The notes: generated from the sequence alone by a model not told the origin. 64,000 nucleotides of DNA from Halobaculum sp. XH14 (GCF_032116555.1 NZ_CP134949.1:186001-250000); one strand, 5' to 3'; numbered from the stretch's first letter, positions 1 to 8,605 are shown. A program made the numbers and translations.

Positions 1-274
1 CGAGTTCGACCGCCCAGCCCGCCTCGCTGGCGGCCTCCGCCGTCGCAGGGCCGATGGCCGCGAGCTTCGCGTCGCCGGGCTCCCAGCCGCCCCGTGCGGC
101 GAGTTCGACGCCCGTCTTCGAGGTGAGCACGACCCACTCGGCCGACTCGGGCGTCGCGCCGGCCGGCTCGACCGCGAGCATCGGGTCCGCGACCGGCTCG
201 ACGCCCAGATCCGTGAGCAGGTCGACCGCCGCCGACAGCCGCTCGTCGTCGGGGCGGAACACGGCGACGTTCAC
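1..274 (-). CDS. hemD: Uroporphyrinogen-III synthase, N-terminal part
   Basis: The gene starts with GTG at 274 and runs off the left edge, so only about 91 N-terminal residues are visible. The enzyme closes and inverts ring D of hydroxymethylbilane to give uroporphyrinogen III. The start VAVFRPDDER and the segment VVLTSKTGVEL match the HemD nucleoside-like fold. Its GTG overlaps the TGA of the upstream SUMT gene (GTGA), and with hemC this makes a hemC-sumT-hemD operon with coupled translation. The identification rests on sequence and context together. Confidence 0.88.
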   Translation of the reverse strand, partial: MNVAVFRPDDERLSAAVDLLTDLGVEPVADPMLAVEPAGATPESAEWVVLTSKTGVELAARGGWEPGDAKLAAIGPATAEAASEAGWAVEL

Positions 275-1125
275 TCGCCGTCACCTCCGGGCGCGGCGTC
301 GTCGCCTCCGGTGGCCGTCGCGTCCGCGTCGCCCCGCCCGCGGAGGAACTCGACGACGCGCTCGCGGGTCGCGGCCACCTCGCCGATGACGGTCACGGCC
401 GGCGGTTCGATGCCCGCCTCGTCCCGCACCTCGACGGCGTCCGCGAGCGTCCCGGTCGCGGCGCGCATGTCGGGCCACGTGCCGCGCTCGACCAGCGCGA
501 CGGGCGTCCCCGGGTCCATCCCGGCCTCGCGCAGCGCAGCGGTGTACTTCGGCAGCTTGCCGACGCCCATCAGCACGACGAGCGTGCCGCCGGTCGCCGC
601 GAGCGCGTCCCAGTCCACCGCGGACTCCGCCTTCTCCGGGTCCTCGTGGCCCGTGACGAACGAGACGGATGAGGCGTGCTCGCGGTGTGTGACCGGGATC
701 CCCGCGACGCCGGGCGCGGCGACCGCCGAGGTGACGCCGGGAACGACCTCGAAGGGGACCCCGTGCTCGGCGAGGTGTTCGGCCTCCTCGCCGCCGCGAC
801 CGAACACGAACGGGTCGCCCCCCTTCAGCCGCACGACCGACCGCCCGGACTCGGCGAGTTCGACCAGCCTGTCGTTCGTGTGCTCCTGGCTCGTGCGCTC
901 GCCGCCGGCGCGCTTGCCGACGTCCTCGCGCTTCGCCTCGGGGATGGACTCGAGGATCTCGGGACCCGGAAGCTTGTCGTGGAGCACGACGTCCGCCTCG
1001 TCGATGAGCCGGCGGGCCTTCACGGTCAGCAGTTCCGGGTCGCCGGGGCCCGAGCCGACGAGCGAGATCGTTCCGGGCGTTCCGTCCGGAGACCGCACGC
1101 CTCCGGCCGACTCCGGTCCGGTCAT
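271..1125 (-). CDS. Uroporphyrinogen-III C-methyltransferase (SUMT)
   Basis: This 284-residue protein should transfer two methyls from SAM to uroporphyrinogen III, giving precorrin-2 for siroheme, cobalamin and siroheme-derived haem. The N-terminal VGSGPGDPELLTVKA loop, the GGDPFVFGRGGEE motif near residue 100 and a PGVTSAVAAP segment are diagnostic of the SUMT family. An in-frame extension to 1665 lacks family similarity; the ATG at 1125 gives the usual length and overlaps the hemC stop (ATGA). The Ala/Asp/Gly-rich tail after about residue 260 is probably disordered. Position between hemC and hemD means synthesis and methylation of uroporphyrinogen III are made together. Confidence 0.95.
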   Translation of the reverse strand: MTGPESAGGVRSPDGTPGTISLVGSGPGDPELLTVKARRLIDEADVVLHDKLPGPEILESIPEAKREDVGKRAGGERTSQEHTNDRLVELAESGRSVVRLKGGDPFVFGRGGEEAEHLAEHGVPFEVVPGVTSAVAAPGVAGIPVTHREHASSVSFVTGHEDPEKAESAVDWDALAATGGTLVVLMGVGKLPKYTAALREAGMDPGTPVALVERGTWPDMRAATGTLADAVEVRDEAGIEPPAVTVIGEVAATRERVVEFLRGRGDADATATGGDDAAPGGDGE

Positions 1126-2246
1126 TCCTCCTCCCTGGCGGCCTCGCCGTTCGCGTCCGCCTCGCGTTTCGCCGCCTCGATGAGGTCGGCCGCGCCGCGC
1201 TCGCGCAGGTCGGCCGCGAACTCGGCGGCCGCGTCGGCGTGCCGGCGGACCGGCAGGTCGCGGTTCGCCGCCACCTCCTCGCTCCCGTCGGCCGAGAGGA
1301 TCCGCGCGCGGACCTGCACGTGTTCTCCCTGCAGGAGCGCGCCGACGCCGATGGGCGCGATACAGCCGCCGCCCAGTTCCTTCAGGACGGTCCGCTCGAC
1401 GGTCGTGGCGATCCGGGTCGGCTGGTGTTCGACGGCGTCGTGGACGGCCTCCGTGGCGTCGCGGTCGGCAGTCGTGACGGCGATGGCACCCTGGCCCGGC
1501 GCGGGGACGAACTCCGCGCGTTCGAGCCGCTCGACCTCGTACTCGGGGCGGTCCAGCAGCCCGGAGCGTCGGAGGCCGGCCTCGGCGAGCACGACGGCGT
1601 CGAACTCCGTGTCGAGTTCGCGTTCGAGCGCCCGCCGCTGGAACTCCGAGAGGTCGTCGAACCACTCCTCGACCGTGCGGTCGTACTCGCTCCCGTCGCT
1701 GGAGGTGAGATCGCCCTTCCGGTCCCGTTTCTCCTCGACGCGGGCCTCGTGTTCGGCCTGGAGGTCCGGCGCGACGAGCTTCCGGAGCCGGGTGTCGACG
1801 TTGCCCCGGAGCGGCTCGACGGTGAGGTCGGGCCGGGCGGCGAGCACCTGCGCCTTCCGGCGGAGCGAGGACGTCCCCACGACCGAGCCGCTCGGGAGGT
1901 CCGCGACGGTGCCGCCCTCCCGGGAGACGAGCACGTCGCCCGACGGCGCGCGTTCCGGGACGCCCGCGACCCGGAGGTCGTCGGGCATCTCGGTCGGCAT
2001 GTCCTTCATCGAGTGGACCGCGGCGTCACACTCGCCCGCGAGCACCTCCTCGTCCAGCGCGCGGACGAACGCGCCCGTCTTCCCCAGCCGCGAGATGAGC
2101 TCCTCGGAGAGCCGGTCGCCCCGCGTCTCCACCTCCACGAGTTCGACCGAGCGTCGGCGGGTGGCGAGCGCGTCCGCGACGCTCTCGGCCTGCACCCGGG
2201 CGAGCGCGGAGCCGCGCGTCGCGAGCCGCAGCGTGCCGTCTGTCAT
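1122..2246 (-). CDS. hemC: Porphobilinogen deaminase (hydroxymethylbilane synthase)
   Basis: The 374-residue enzyme polymerises four porphobilinogens into hydroxymethylbilane. It begins RLATRGSALA, as HemC does, and carries VGTSSLRRKAQ and the cofactor-cysteine motif GGGCIAPIG that holds the dipyrromethane. A charged insert around residues 180-235 lengthens it relative to bacterial HemC; I take this to be a haloarchaeal feature. ATG at 2246 is preferred because the protein then begins directly at the first strand; the in-frame extension to 2378 is low-complexity. First gene of hemC-sumT-hemD, it shares its 168-bp upstream region with the divergent binding-protein gene. Confidence 0.96.
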   Translation of the reverse strand: MTDGTLRLATRGSALARVQAESVADALATRRRSVELVEVETRGDRLSEELISRLGKTGAFVRALDEEVLAGECDAAVHSMKDMPTEMPDDLRVAGVPERAPSGDVLVSREGGTVADLPSGSVVGTSSLRRKAQVLAARPDLTVEPLRGNVDTRLRKLVAPDLQAEHEARVEEKRDRKGDLTSSDGSEYDRTVEEWFDDLSEFQRRALERELDTEFDAVVLAEAGLRRSGLLDRPEYEVERLERAEFVPAPGQGAIAVTTADRDATEAVHDAVEHQPTRIATTVERTVLKELGGGCIAPIGVGALLQGEHVQVRARILSADGSEEVAANRDLPVRRHADAAAEFAADLRERGAADLIEAAKREADANGEAAREEE

Positions 2247-2363
2247 TGTGGGGAGTGGGGTGGGCGCGGGGAAAACACGCTCGTTTCCGCGTCGTGCTCC
2301 CCGGCCCGGGTCGCGCGGACCGACCGCCGTCACCGAACACGGGCGGCCCGCACGCCGCCACCG

Positions 2364-2415
2364 TTTTAGGACTGCCAAAAGTTCGACAGAGTTATGCTGG
2401 TTTAGGCGGGCCTAA
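2364..2415. promoter_or_regulatory. Probable iron-regulator (DtxR/IdeR-like) operator pair
   Basis: Bases 2402-2415 read TTAGGC-GG-GCCTAA, two perfect 6-bp arms around 2 bp, closely resembling DtxR/IdeR family boxes. Bases 2364-2380 (TTTTAGG-ACT-GCCAAAA) form a weaker palindrome. A TATA-like GTTATG lies at 2391-2396, which would put transcription start inside the strong palindrome, at or near the 2415/2421 start codons. Binding there would block the substrate-binding protein gene and possibly affect hemC. The palindrome is seen; the regulator is inferred. Confidence 0.6.
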
Positions 2416-3656
2416 TGGCCATGGAGCGAGATGAGACCGAGACTGGAGCGCCGAGCAGACGGGAGTACGTCCGATACGTGGGGGCGGTCGCGGGCGGCGG
2501 CCTGCTCGCCGGCTGTATGGGCGGCGACGGGGCGACGCCGACCGCCCAACCGTCCGACCCGACCGACTCGGCCGACACCGACGCGACCGAGGCGTCGACG
2601 CCGACCGAGTCGGGGGGCGACGCGTACACGGTCACGATGGCACCGATGGGGGAAGTCGAGTTCGAGCGCCCGCCCGAGAGCGTGTTCACCCGACTGACCC
2701 ACCTCGCCGGCATGGCGTTCGCGCTCGGTCGTGGGAACGACGTCAACGCGATGCACGCGCCGGCCTACTACGACGCGCTCTGGAACCAGTTCACGCCGCG
2801 GCTCGAGGGCGTCTCGCTGGACTGGACGGGGCTCTACTCCTCGTGGCAGACGAGCAAGGAGCAGCTGTACGAACTGGACAGCGACGTCCACCTCGCGGAC
2901 CCGGCGAGCCTCTACGCGCTCGGCAGCTGGGACGTGACCGACATCGAGGAGGTCGCCGAGAACATCGGCCCCTGGTTCGGGAACACGTTCAGCGACAGCC
3001 ACAGCCAGCCCCCCGAGGAGTGGGTCGACGACTACGAGTACTACGGGCTCTGGGAGATGTTCGAGAAGGTCGCGCAGGTGTTCCGCGAGGAGGAGCGCTA
3101 CGAGGCGCTCGCGTCGATCCACGCGGACGTGCGCTCCCGGATCGACGCGGAGCTTCCGTCCGAGAGCGATCGCCCCCGGACGGTGATGGGCGGGTTCAGC
3201 GAGGTCGACGCCCCGTACGTCTACAAGACCGACGCGCCGGGGTTCCTGGCGGCCCACGTCCGGCCGTTCAAGTCGCGGAACGCGTTCGGCGAGGACGTCT
3301 CCTCCACCACGCAGGTCGACATGGAGGCGATGCTCGAGGCCGACCCGGACGTCATCTTCGCGCTCGGCGGGATGCACCCGGGAACCGACATGCCGGCCAT
3401 TCGGAGCGGGCTGGAGGAGCACCCCGTCGGCCGGGAGATCACCGCGGTCAAGAACGGTCGCGTCTACGCCCAGGGCGCGCGCTACCAGGGGCCGATCCTG
3501 AACCTCTTCCAGCTGGAGATGACGGCGAAACAGCTCTACCCCGAGGCGTTCGGCGAGTGGCCCACCTACGAGACGGGCCCCTACCCCGAGATTCCCGCCG
3601 AGGAACGGCTGTTCGACCGGGACGAGGTCGCGGGCATCATCAACGGCGAGTTCTGA
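2415..3656 (+). CDS. Periplasmic-type iron/cobalamin ABC substrate-binding lipoprotein
   Basis: This 413-residue protein has a Tat-type signal (SRREYVRYVG) followed by a lipobox LAGC, so it is probably exported folded and lipid-anchored outside the membrane. A Thr/Asp/Glu linker of about 40 residues precedes a domain of the helical-backbone metal receptor type (BtuF/FepB/FhuD family). The segment VDMEAMLEADPDVIFALGG is the typical strand-turn before the C-lobe. No permease or ATPase lies beside it, so its ABC partner must be elsewhere. The DtxR-like palindrome at the start suggests iron control. ATG at 2421 is an equally good start. Ligand (Fe-siderophore, haem or cobalamin) cannot be told. 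Confidence 0.88.
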   Translation: MAMERDETETGAPSRREYVRYVGAVAGGGLLAGCMGGDGATPTAQPSDPTDSADTDATEASTPTESGGDAYTVTMAPMGEVEFERPPESVFTRLTHLAGMAFALGRGNDVNAMHAPAYYDALWNQFTPRLEGVSLDWTGLYSSWQTSKEQLYELDSDVHLADPASLYALGSWDVTDIEEVAENIGPWFGNTFSDSHSQPPEEWVDDYEYYGLWEMFEKVAQVFREEERYEALASIHADVRSRIDAELPSESDRPRTVMGGFSEVDAPYVYKTDAPGFLAAHVRPFKSRNAFGEDVSSTTQVDMEAMLEADPDVIFALGGMHPGTDMPAIRSGLEEHPVGREITAVKNGRVYAQGARYQGPILNLFQLEMTAKQLYPEAFGEWPTYETGPYPEIPAEERLFDRDEVAGIINGEF

Positions 3657-3719
3657 GTTCGGGCTTCGGGGTTTCGGTCGGTTTCGGTTCGGGTTTTTCG
3701 GGACGACGCGATCCGACAC

Positions 3720-4110
3720 CTAGTCCTCGAACAGTACGATCACTACTGCTGGCTGTGATTTCTGGACCAACAAGCGCATTCCTACTGCTGACGGTGATGA
3801 AGGCCACACCCTCCCCAGCCGCTTGCGCTCCTCGCTCGCAGGCTCGCTGTCGTTCGAAAGGCGTTTCGCGCCTTTCGTGATGACGAGAGAGCTCCGCTCT
3901 CTCGAACCACGGTGCTCACCCCTCGCGCGCGTCCGGCGGGCCTCCGTGCCCGCCGGCACGCGCCGACCGCACTTGGACGGACGAGCCGCGGGAGCTTTCG
4001 AGGCGGTCGTCGCTGAGGCCGAAACGATACCGGGTGCGACGGATTTGGAGGACTTTCTTGGTGGTCGACACGCGGCCGTCTCCACGAAATCCGATTCCAA
4101 CGAAAAGTTC
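3720..4110. repeat. Dispersed hairpin element, copy A
   Basis: This gene-free stretch belongs to a repeat family seen several times in the window. It starts with two direct copies of CTACTGCTG (3744, 3783), then the block at 3804-3821 whose complement recurs at 33418-33435. A 33-bp stretch at 3816-3848 recurs at 18873-18905. Perfect hairpins lie at 3855-3877 (9-bp stem, 5-nt loop) and 3884-3904 (9-bp stem, 3-nt loop TCC). The complement of about 3870-3915 closely matches the interior of copy H at 53315-53350. The right end CTTTCGAGGCGGTCGTC (3995-4011) recurs at 19049-19065 with one change. It lies between two + strand genes. Confidence 0.7.
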
Positions 4111-4148
4111 CCGATGGCTTGAAGAACACGGGCGACGCGACACGGACG

Positions 4149-4331
4149 ATGGCCTCCTCCGGCGACATCCGCGTGCTGCTCGTGATCGACCTCGTGCTCT
4201 CGCTCGCGTTCGGGGCGCTCGCGCTGTTCGCGCTCAGCATGGCCGACATCGCCGAGTTCACGCCGGTCAACGTCGCCCTCGCGACCGCCGTGCTCGCCGT
4301 CCTCACCTACGTCGTCGTGTTGCGGGAGTAG
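4149..4331 (+). CDS. Small two-helix membrane protein
   Basis: A 60-residue protein with two hydrophobic segments, about residues 8-30 (VLLVIDLVLSLAFGALALFA) and 40-58, joined by a short loop ADIAEFTPVN. It has no motif I recognise and is probably a small inner-membrane protein of unknown role. An in-frame start at 4119 would add ten polar residues; ATG at 4149 is chosen because it begins just before the first helix. High GC at third positions argues that it is coding. Confidence 0.7.
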   Translation: MASSGDIRVLLVIDLVLSLAFGALALFALSMADIAEFTPVNVALATAVLAVLTYVVVLRE

Positions 4332-4689
4332 CCGCCGGCGCGAACGGCCGGCGAACCGCGGTCCGAACGATCCGTGGCCACGCCTCTCGGTCCGACCTGC
4401 ACCACCGGAACCCGACCGATCATCCTCGACCCGCGGGCGTCGCCTGGGGTGCGGTGGCACGGCGCGCGCGAGCCAAACCCGGCCGACCTGTCTGGTCACC
4501 TGATAATACGTTCGTCAAGTTCGTTCGCAACGTTTGCCGGCCTCCCGCGGATATTACGTCCTTATACAAGGGGTATCGCGTTTTATTTCGGACGGTCATC
4601 TGGATACACACCCATGAATTTGTGAATTTCAACGTGTGGGTTTATGGTTGTCCGAATCAGCCCATCTGGCGTGATGCCCGACACGGATC

Positions 4690-4741
4690 ACAGTAAAATC
4701 GGTGAATCGATGAACGAACGTTGCGTGCTGGTGGTGGGAGC
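4690..4741 (+). promoter_or_regulatory. Probable amt promoter and ribosome binding site
   Basis: The 410 bp between 4332 and 4741 hold no gene and become AT-rich after 4500. A TATA-like TAAAAT at 4694 would put transcription start near 4722, leaving a leader of about 20 nt with GGTGGGAG just before the ATG at 4742. Farther up, 4619-4633 carries a tandem GAATTT repeat, and TTCGGAC/GTCCGAA arms near 4590 and 4649 form a loose inverted repeat that could serve a nitrogen regulator. The last point is speculative. Confidence 0.45.
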
Positions 4742-6445
4742 ATGACGCTCCTCCAGGCCGACCCGGCGGTCATCGCCGAGGGGGTCAACCTCATGTGGGT
4801 GCTCGTCGTCACCTTCCTCATCTTCTTCATGCACGCCGGCTTCGCGATGCTGGAGGCCGGGCAGGTGCGCTCGAAGAACGTGGCCAACCAGCTCACGAAG
4901 AACCTCCTGACGTGGAGCGTCGGGGTGACGTTCTTCTTCCTCGTCGGCGCGGGCGTCAACGCGCTCGTCGGGGGACTGACCGGCCCCGGCTCGACCGGGG
5001 TCGCCTCGGCGTTCTCCGTCCTGGCGCCCGGCGCGGCGAACGCCTGGGTCGGCTGGCTGTTCGGCGCGGTGTTCGCCATGACGGCGGCGACCATCGTCTC
5101 CGGCGCGGTCGCCGGCCGCATGAAGCTCCGCGCGTACGTCGCGTACACCGTGCTGCTCGCGGGGGTCATCTACCCGGTCGTCACCGGCCTGACGTGGGCC
5201 GGCGGCTTCCTGGGCGCGATGGGCTTTCACGACTTCGCCGGCGGCGTCATCGTCCACGCGATGGGCGGCGTCGCGGGCCTCACGGCCGCCTACATGGTCG
5301 GCCCGCGCGTCGACCGCTTCAACGACGACGGCTCGGTGAACGTCATCCCCGGCCACTCGTTGACGTTCGCAGCGCTGGGGACGCTCATCCTGGCGTTCGG
5401 CTGGTACGGTTTCAACGTCGGCACCGCGGCGACGGTGTTCTCCGTCTCCGACGGCACCCTCCAGCTCGGCGCGTTCGCCACGGTCGGCCGCGTCGCCGTC
5501 ACGACGACGCTCGGCATGGCCGCCGGCGCGATCGGCGCGGCCGCGGCCACGCTGTACAAGACCGGAAAGGTCGACACGCTGTACGTCGCCAACGGCCTGC
5601 TGGCCGGGCTTGTCAGCGTGACCGCCATCACCGACGCCATCGTCTGGCCCGGCGCCGTGGCGGTCGGGCTGCTGGCCGGCATCCAGCTCCCGATCGTCTT
5701 CGCGTTCGTCGAGAAGCGTCTGAAGATCGACGACGTCTGCGCGGTGTTCCCGGTCCACGGCTCGGCCGGCGTGCTCGGCGCGCTGGCGTTCCCGTTCGTC
5801 GCCACCGAGTTCTGGGGCGGCGGCGGCGTCGGCTACCTCGTGAGCACGTTCACCACGCAGCTCGTCGGGGTCGTCGTCATCCTCGCGTGGACGGTCGTCG
5901 CCACCGGCGTCGTCTTCGGCGTCATCAAGGCGATGGGCGAGATCCGCGTCTCGCGTGAACACGAGATCGAGGGGCTCGACATCTCCGAACACGGCGTCAA
6001 CACGTACCCCGAGTTCGGCAAGCCCGACACGGTCACGGACGGCGGGTTCACCGAGGAGAACGGCATCGTGCGCGCCGACGGCGGCGAGGAACCCAACGAC
6101 GGCGGAATCAAGCTCGTCACGGCGTTCATCCGCCCCGACAAGCTCTCGGACGTGAAGGAGGGGCTCGCCGAGATCGGCGCGCCCTCGCTGTCGGTCACGA
6201 ACGTCTCCGGCCGCGGCTCACAGCCCGCGAAGAAGGGCCAGTGGCGCGGCGAGGAGTACACCGTCGACCTCCACCAGAAGGTAAAGATCGAGTGCGTCGT
6301 CGCCGACATCCCGGCCGAGGACGTCGCGGTCGCGATCCGCGACGCCGCCCGGACGGGCGAACCCGGTGACGGCAAGGTGTTCGTCCTCCCGGTCGAGGAC
6401 GCCTACCAGATCCGCACCGGCGAACAGGGGACCGTGGCCGTGTAA
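4742..6445 (+). CDS. amt: Ammonium transporter fused to a PII (GlnK) domain
   Basis: The 567-residue protein joins an Amt/Mep/Rh ammonium channel (residues 1 to about 410) to a complete PII signal domain (about 455-567). The channel has the pore histidine pair in [12 protein letters not shown] (about 171) and [12 protein letters not shown]. The PII part starts [12 protein letters not shown], has a T-loop ending RGEEYTVDL with the usual modifiable Tyr, and ends [21 protein letters not shown] proteins normally plug Amt trimers as separate GlnK trimers, so here sensor and channel are covalently tied through a linker of about 45 residues. ATG at 4742 is preferred over TTG at 4721 because it follows a Shine-Dalgarno-like GGTGGGAG. 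Confidence 0.95.
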   Translation: MTLLQADPAVIAEGVNLMWVLVVTFLIFFMHAGFAMLEAGQVRSKNVANQLTKNLLTWSVGVTFFFLVGAGVNALVGGLTGPGSTGVASAFSVLAPGAANAWVGWLFGAVFAMTAATIVSGAVAGRMKLRAYVAYTVLLAGVIYPVVTGLTWAGGFLGAMGFHDFAGGVIVHAMGGVAGLTAAYMVGPRVDRFNDDGSVNVIPGHSLTFAALGTLILAFGWYGFNVGTAATVFSVSDGTLQLGAFATVGRVAVTTTLGMAAGAIGAAAATLYKTGKVDTLYVANGLLAGLVSVTAITDAIVWPGAVAVGLLAGIQLPIVFAFVEKRLKIDDVCAVFPVHGSAGVLGALAFPFVATEFWGGGGVGYLVSTFTTQLVGVVVILAWTVVATGVVFGVIKAMGEIRVSREHEIEGLDISEHGVNTYPEFGKPDTVTDGGFTEENGIVRADGGEEPNDGGIKLVTAFIRPDKLSDVKEGLAEIGAPSLSVTNVSGRGSQPAKKGQWRGEEYTVDLHQKVKIECVVADIPAEDVAVAIRDAARTGEPGDGKVFVLPVEDAYQIRTGEQGTVAV

Positions 6446-6480
6446 GGGGCTCCGGCCGCGAGCGAGCTCGCGAACCCCTT
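6444..6480 (+). terminator. Nested hairpin at the amt 3' end
   Basis: Starting inside the amt stop codon, AAGGGG (6444-6449) pairs with CCCCTT (6475-6480), and inside it CGCGAGC pairs with GCTCGCG around a GA dinucleotide. This could end transcription or stabilise the mRNA 3' end. No strong T-run follows, so termination is uncertain. Confidence 0.4.
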
Positions 6481-6951
6481 GCGTCGGACGGACTCGGACG
6501 AACACGCTACTGCACCAATCAGGCGGACCGATCCGGGCGAGCGTTCGCCCGACACGAGACTGACGAATCCCGGACCTGCGATCGCGGAACGAACCGGATG
6601 CCCCCTCCAGCGTGCGGCGCGGACGCGGTCGGGAGCGGCGAGGTACTGGGCTCATCGGGCGCGGGCGTCACCGCGACCCGCGCCCACCAACCGGCGCTGC
6701 ATCCTGCCATCCGTGTCACGCCGACTCGTCGCGACCGACCGCCGCAGCCGTCCGCTGGACGGCGGCGCGTCCGACAACGACCGCCACTCCGGCGGCTCCC
6801 GCCGCCGGACCTTCCATACCACGACACCTTAGCGTTTAGTGACAAGGTTCGTGCGTGTTCGGCCTCGTCACGACGTCGCGAGCGGGTCGAAGCGATCGCC
6901 GGCCACGCCGACCCGGTAACTACTTTCCACCGGCCGCGCCAAGGCCAACCC
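6481..6951. other. Gene-free stretch between amt and hemL
   Basis: About 470 bp in which I see no convincing gene. The open frames on both strands have low-complexity Pro/Arg/Ala translations and no family resemblance. A TATA-like AACTACTTT at 6918-6926 lies about 27 bp before the ATG at 6952 and probably drives the hemL leader ORF. Confidence 0.5.
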
Positions 6952-7047
6952 ATGAACACGCCGAGACGGTCCGGCTTCCTGGCGTCGCCGGCTGCGACTC
7001 GTCTGCTCACGCACGGTCTGCTCACACGCGGAGGTGTCCGCGCGTGA
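6952..7047 (+). CDS. Short leader ORF coupled to hemL
   Basis: A 31-codon frame starts at the ATG at 6952, the expected distance from a TATA-like box, and ends in a TGA that overlaps the hemL GTG start (GTGA). The peptide begins [17 protein letters not shown] and is basic. A strong Shine-Dalgarno sequence GGAGGTG (7030-7036) lies inside it, 7 nt before hemL. It may be a translated leader that controls hemL by coupling, or simply the 5' end of a transcript whose only product is HemL. Confidence 0.4.
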   Translation: MNTPRRSGFLASPAATRLLTHGLLTRGGVRA

Positions 7048-8387
7048 ACCACGACCGCTCCCGCGACCTGTACGACCGGGCGCTGTCCGTCCTCGCGGGC
7101 GGCGTCAACTCCTCGGTTCGGGCGAGCATGCCGTACCCGTTCTTCGTCGAGAAGGGCGACGGCGCCCACGTCGTCGACGCCGACGGGAACCGCTACGTCG
7201 ACTACGTCATGGGCTATGGCCCGCTGCTGTTCGGCCACGACCTCCCCGACCCCGTCACCGCGGCGATCCAGAAACACGCCAGCCAGGGGCCGATGTACGG
7301 CGCGCCGACCGAGATCGAGGTGGAACTCGCGGAGTTCGTGGCCCGCCACGTCCCGTCGGTGGAGATGCTCCGGTTCGTCAACAGCGGGACGGAGGCGACC
7401 ATCTCGGCGGTCCGGCTCGCGCGTGGCTACACCGGCCGCGACAAGATCGTCGTGATGCAGGGCGGCTACCACGGCGCCCAGGAGTCGACGCTGGTCGAGA
7501 CCGACGACGGCCCGTCCCACACCCACCCGTCCTCGCCCGGCATCCCCGAGTCGTTCGCCGAGCACACCATCGCCGTCCCGTTCAACGACGAGGAAGCCGT
7601 GCGGGCGGTGTTCGCCGAACACGGCGAGGAGATCGCCGCGGTCCTGACCGAACCCGTCCTCGGCAACACCGGCATCGTCCACCCCGTCGAGGGCTACCAC
7701 GAGGCGCTCCGGGACCTCTGTGACGAGCACGGCTCGCTGCTCGTGTTCGACGAGGTGATCACCGGCTTCCGCGTCGGCGGCCTCCAGTGCGCCCAGGGGA
7801 AGTTCGGGATCACCCCCGACCTCACGACGTTCGGCAAGATCGTCGGCGGCGGGTTCCCCGTCGGCGCGATCGGCGGTCGCGCCGAGATAATCGAGCATTT
7901 CACGCCCGCCGGCGACGTGTTCCAGTCGGGCACCTTCTCGGGCCACCCGGTGACGATGGCGGCGGGCTACGAGACGCTCACGTTCGCCGCCGAGCACGAC
8001 GTCTACGACCACGTGAACGGGCTCGCCGACCGGCTCCGCTCCGGCATCCAGGACGTCTGCGAGGACCACGCCCCCGAGTACACCGTCGTCGGCACCGACT
8101 CGATGTTCAAGACGGTGTTCACCCGCGAGGCCCCCGAGACGTTCGAGGGTCACTGCGAGGGCGGCTGTACACAGCGCGAGTCGTGCCCGCGGTACGAACT
8201 GTGTCCCAAGAACGGCGCGGACGTGAACGCGGCGGCGACTGATCGCTGGGAGCGCGTGTTCTGGCAGGAGATGAAGGAACGGGGCGTCTGGCTCACGGCG
8301 AACCAGTTCGAATCGCAGTTCGTTTCATATGCTCATACTGAGGAGGATGTCGAGCGCACGCTGGAGGCGTACAAAGAGGCGCTCTGA
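7044..8387 (+). CDS. hemL: Glutamate-1-semialdehyde 2,1-aminomutase
   Basis: The 447-residue PLP enzyme turns glutamate-1-semialdehyde into 5-aminolevulinate, the first committed tetrapyrrole precursor. It starts near [13 protein letters not shown], has the cofactor region [13 protein letters not shown] and the PLP lysine in [15 protein letters not shown] cysteine cluster near residues 370-390 (HCEGGC, then two more Cys ending ELCPKNG) is absent from bacterial HemL. GTG at 7044 is chosen because GGAGGTG lies 7 nt upstream and the protein then begins at the usual point; the in-frame extension to 6855 is not conserved-looking. It supplies the hemC-sumT-hemD pathway at the left end. Confidence 0.95.
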   Translation: MNHDRSRDLYDRALSVLAGGVNSSVRASMPYPFFVEKGDGAHVVDADGNRYVDYVMGYGPLLFGHDLPDPVTAAIQKHASQGPMYGAPTEIEVELAEFVARHVPSVEMLRFVNSGTEATISAVRLARGYTGRDKIVVMQGGYHGAQESTLVETDDGPSHTHPSSPGIPESFAEHTIAVPFNDEEAVRAVFAEHGEEIAAVLTEPVLGNTGIVHPVEGYHEALRDLCDEHGSLLVFDEVITGFRVGGLQCAQGKFGITPDLTTFGKIVGGGFPVGAIGGRAEIIEHFTPAGDVFQSGTFSGHPVTMAAGYETLTFAAEHDVYDHVNGLADRLRSGIQDVCEDHAPEYTVVGTDSMFKTVFTREAPETFEGHCEGGCTQRESCPRYELCPKNGADVNAAATDRWERVFWQEMKERGVWLTANQFESQFVSYAHTEEDVERTLEAYKEAL

Positions 8388-8445
8388 TCTCACGGAATCT
8401 AGATCGTTGCAAGTTTCGGTCGTGCCGTCGGTCGAGTGACTACTC

Positions 8446-8605
8446 CAATGGTGACGACCGCGGAAGCCCCCGCGGTTCTCGGCTCGGGGGCCTCGCTGCG
8501 CGCTTCGCGCGCGGTCGCTCACTTCGTTCGCTCCCTCGCGCTGCAGTGCTTGCGTCGTCCGCCTTCCCCGAGAACCGCGGCCCCTTCCATTCCCACCCTC
8601 CGGCT
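8446..8605. repeat. Dispersed hairpin element, copy B, with terminal inverted repeats
   Basis: CCGCGGTTCTCGG at 8470-8482 and its exact complement CCGAGAACCGCGG at 8568-8580 bound an interior of about 85 bp rich in CGCTCG-type motifs and a GCGCGC-TTC-GCGCGC hairpin. Both flanks beyond the inverted repeats are shared with copy H: the complement of about 8568-8600 matches 53212-53244, and 8450-8482 matches the complement of the H right end. The copy lies between two convergent genes and is inverted relative to H. Confidence 0.75.

Noticed and set aside
6598-7047. 149-codon plus-strand frame ahead of hemL
   Set aside because: Low-complexity Pro/Arg/Ala translation; only its last 31 codons, from 6952, have promoter and coupling support.
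6519-8153. Long open frame opposite hemL (544 codons)
   Set aside because: It is the antisense shadow of hemL, caused by high GC; its translation is repetitive Arg/Val/Gly with no family resemblance.
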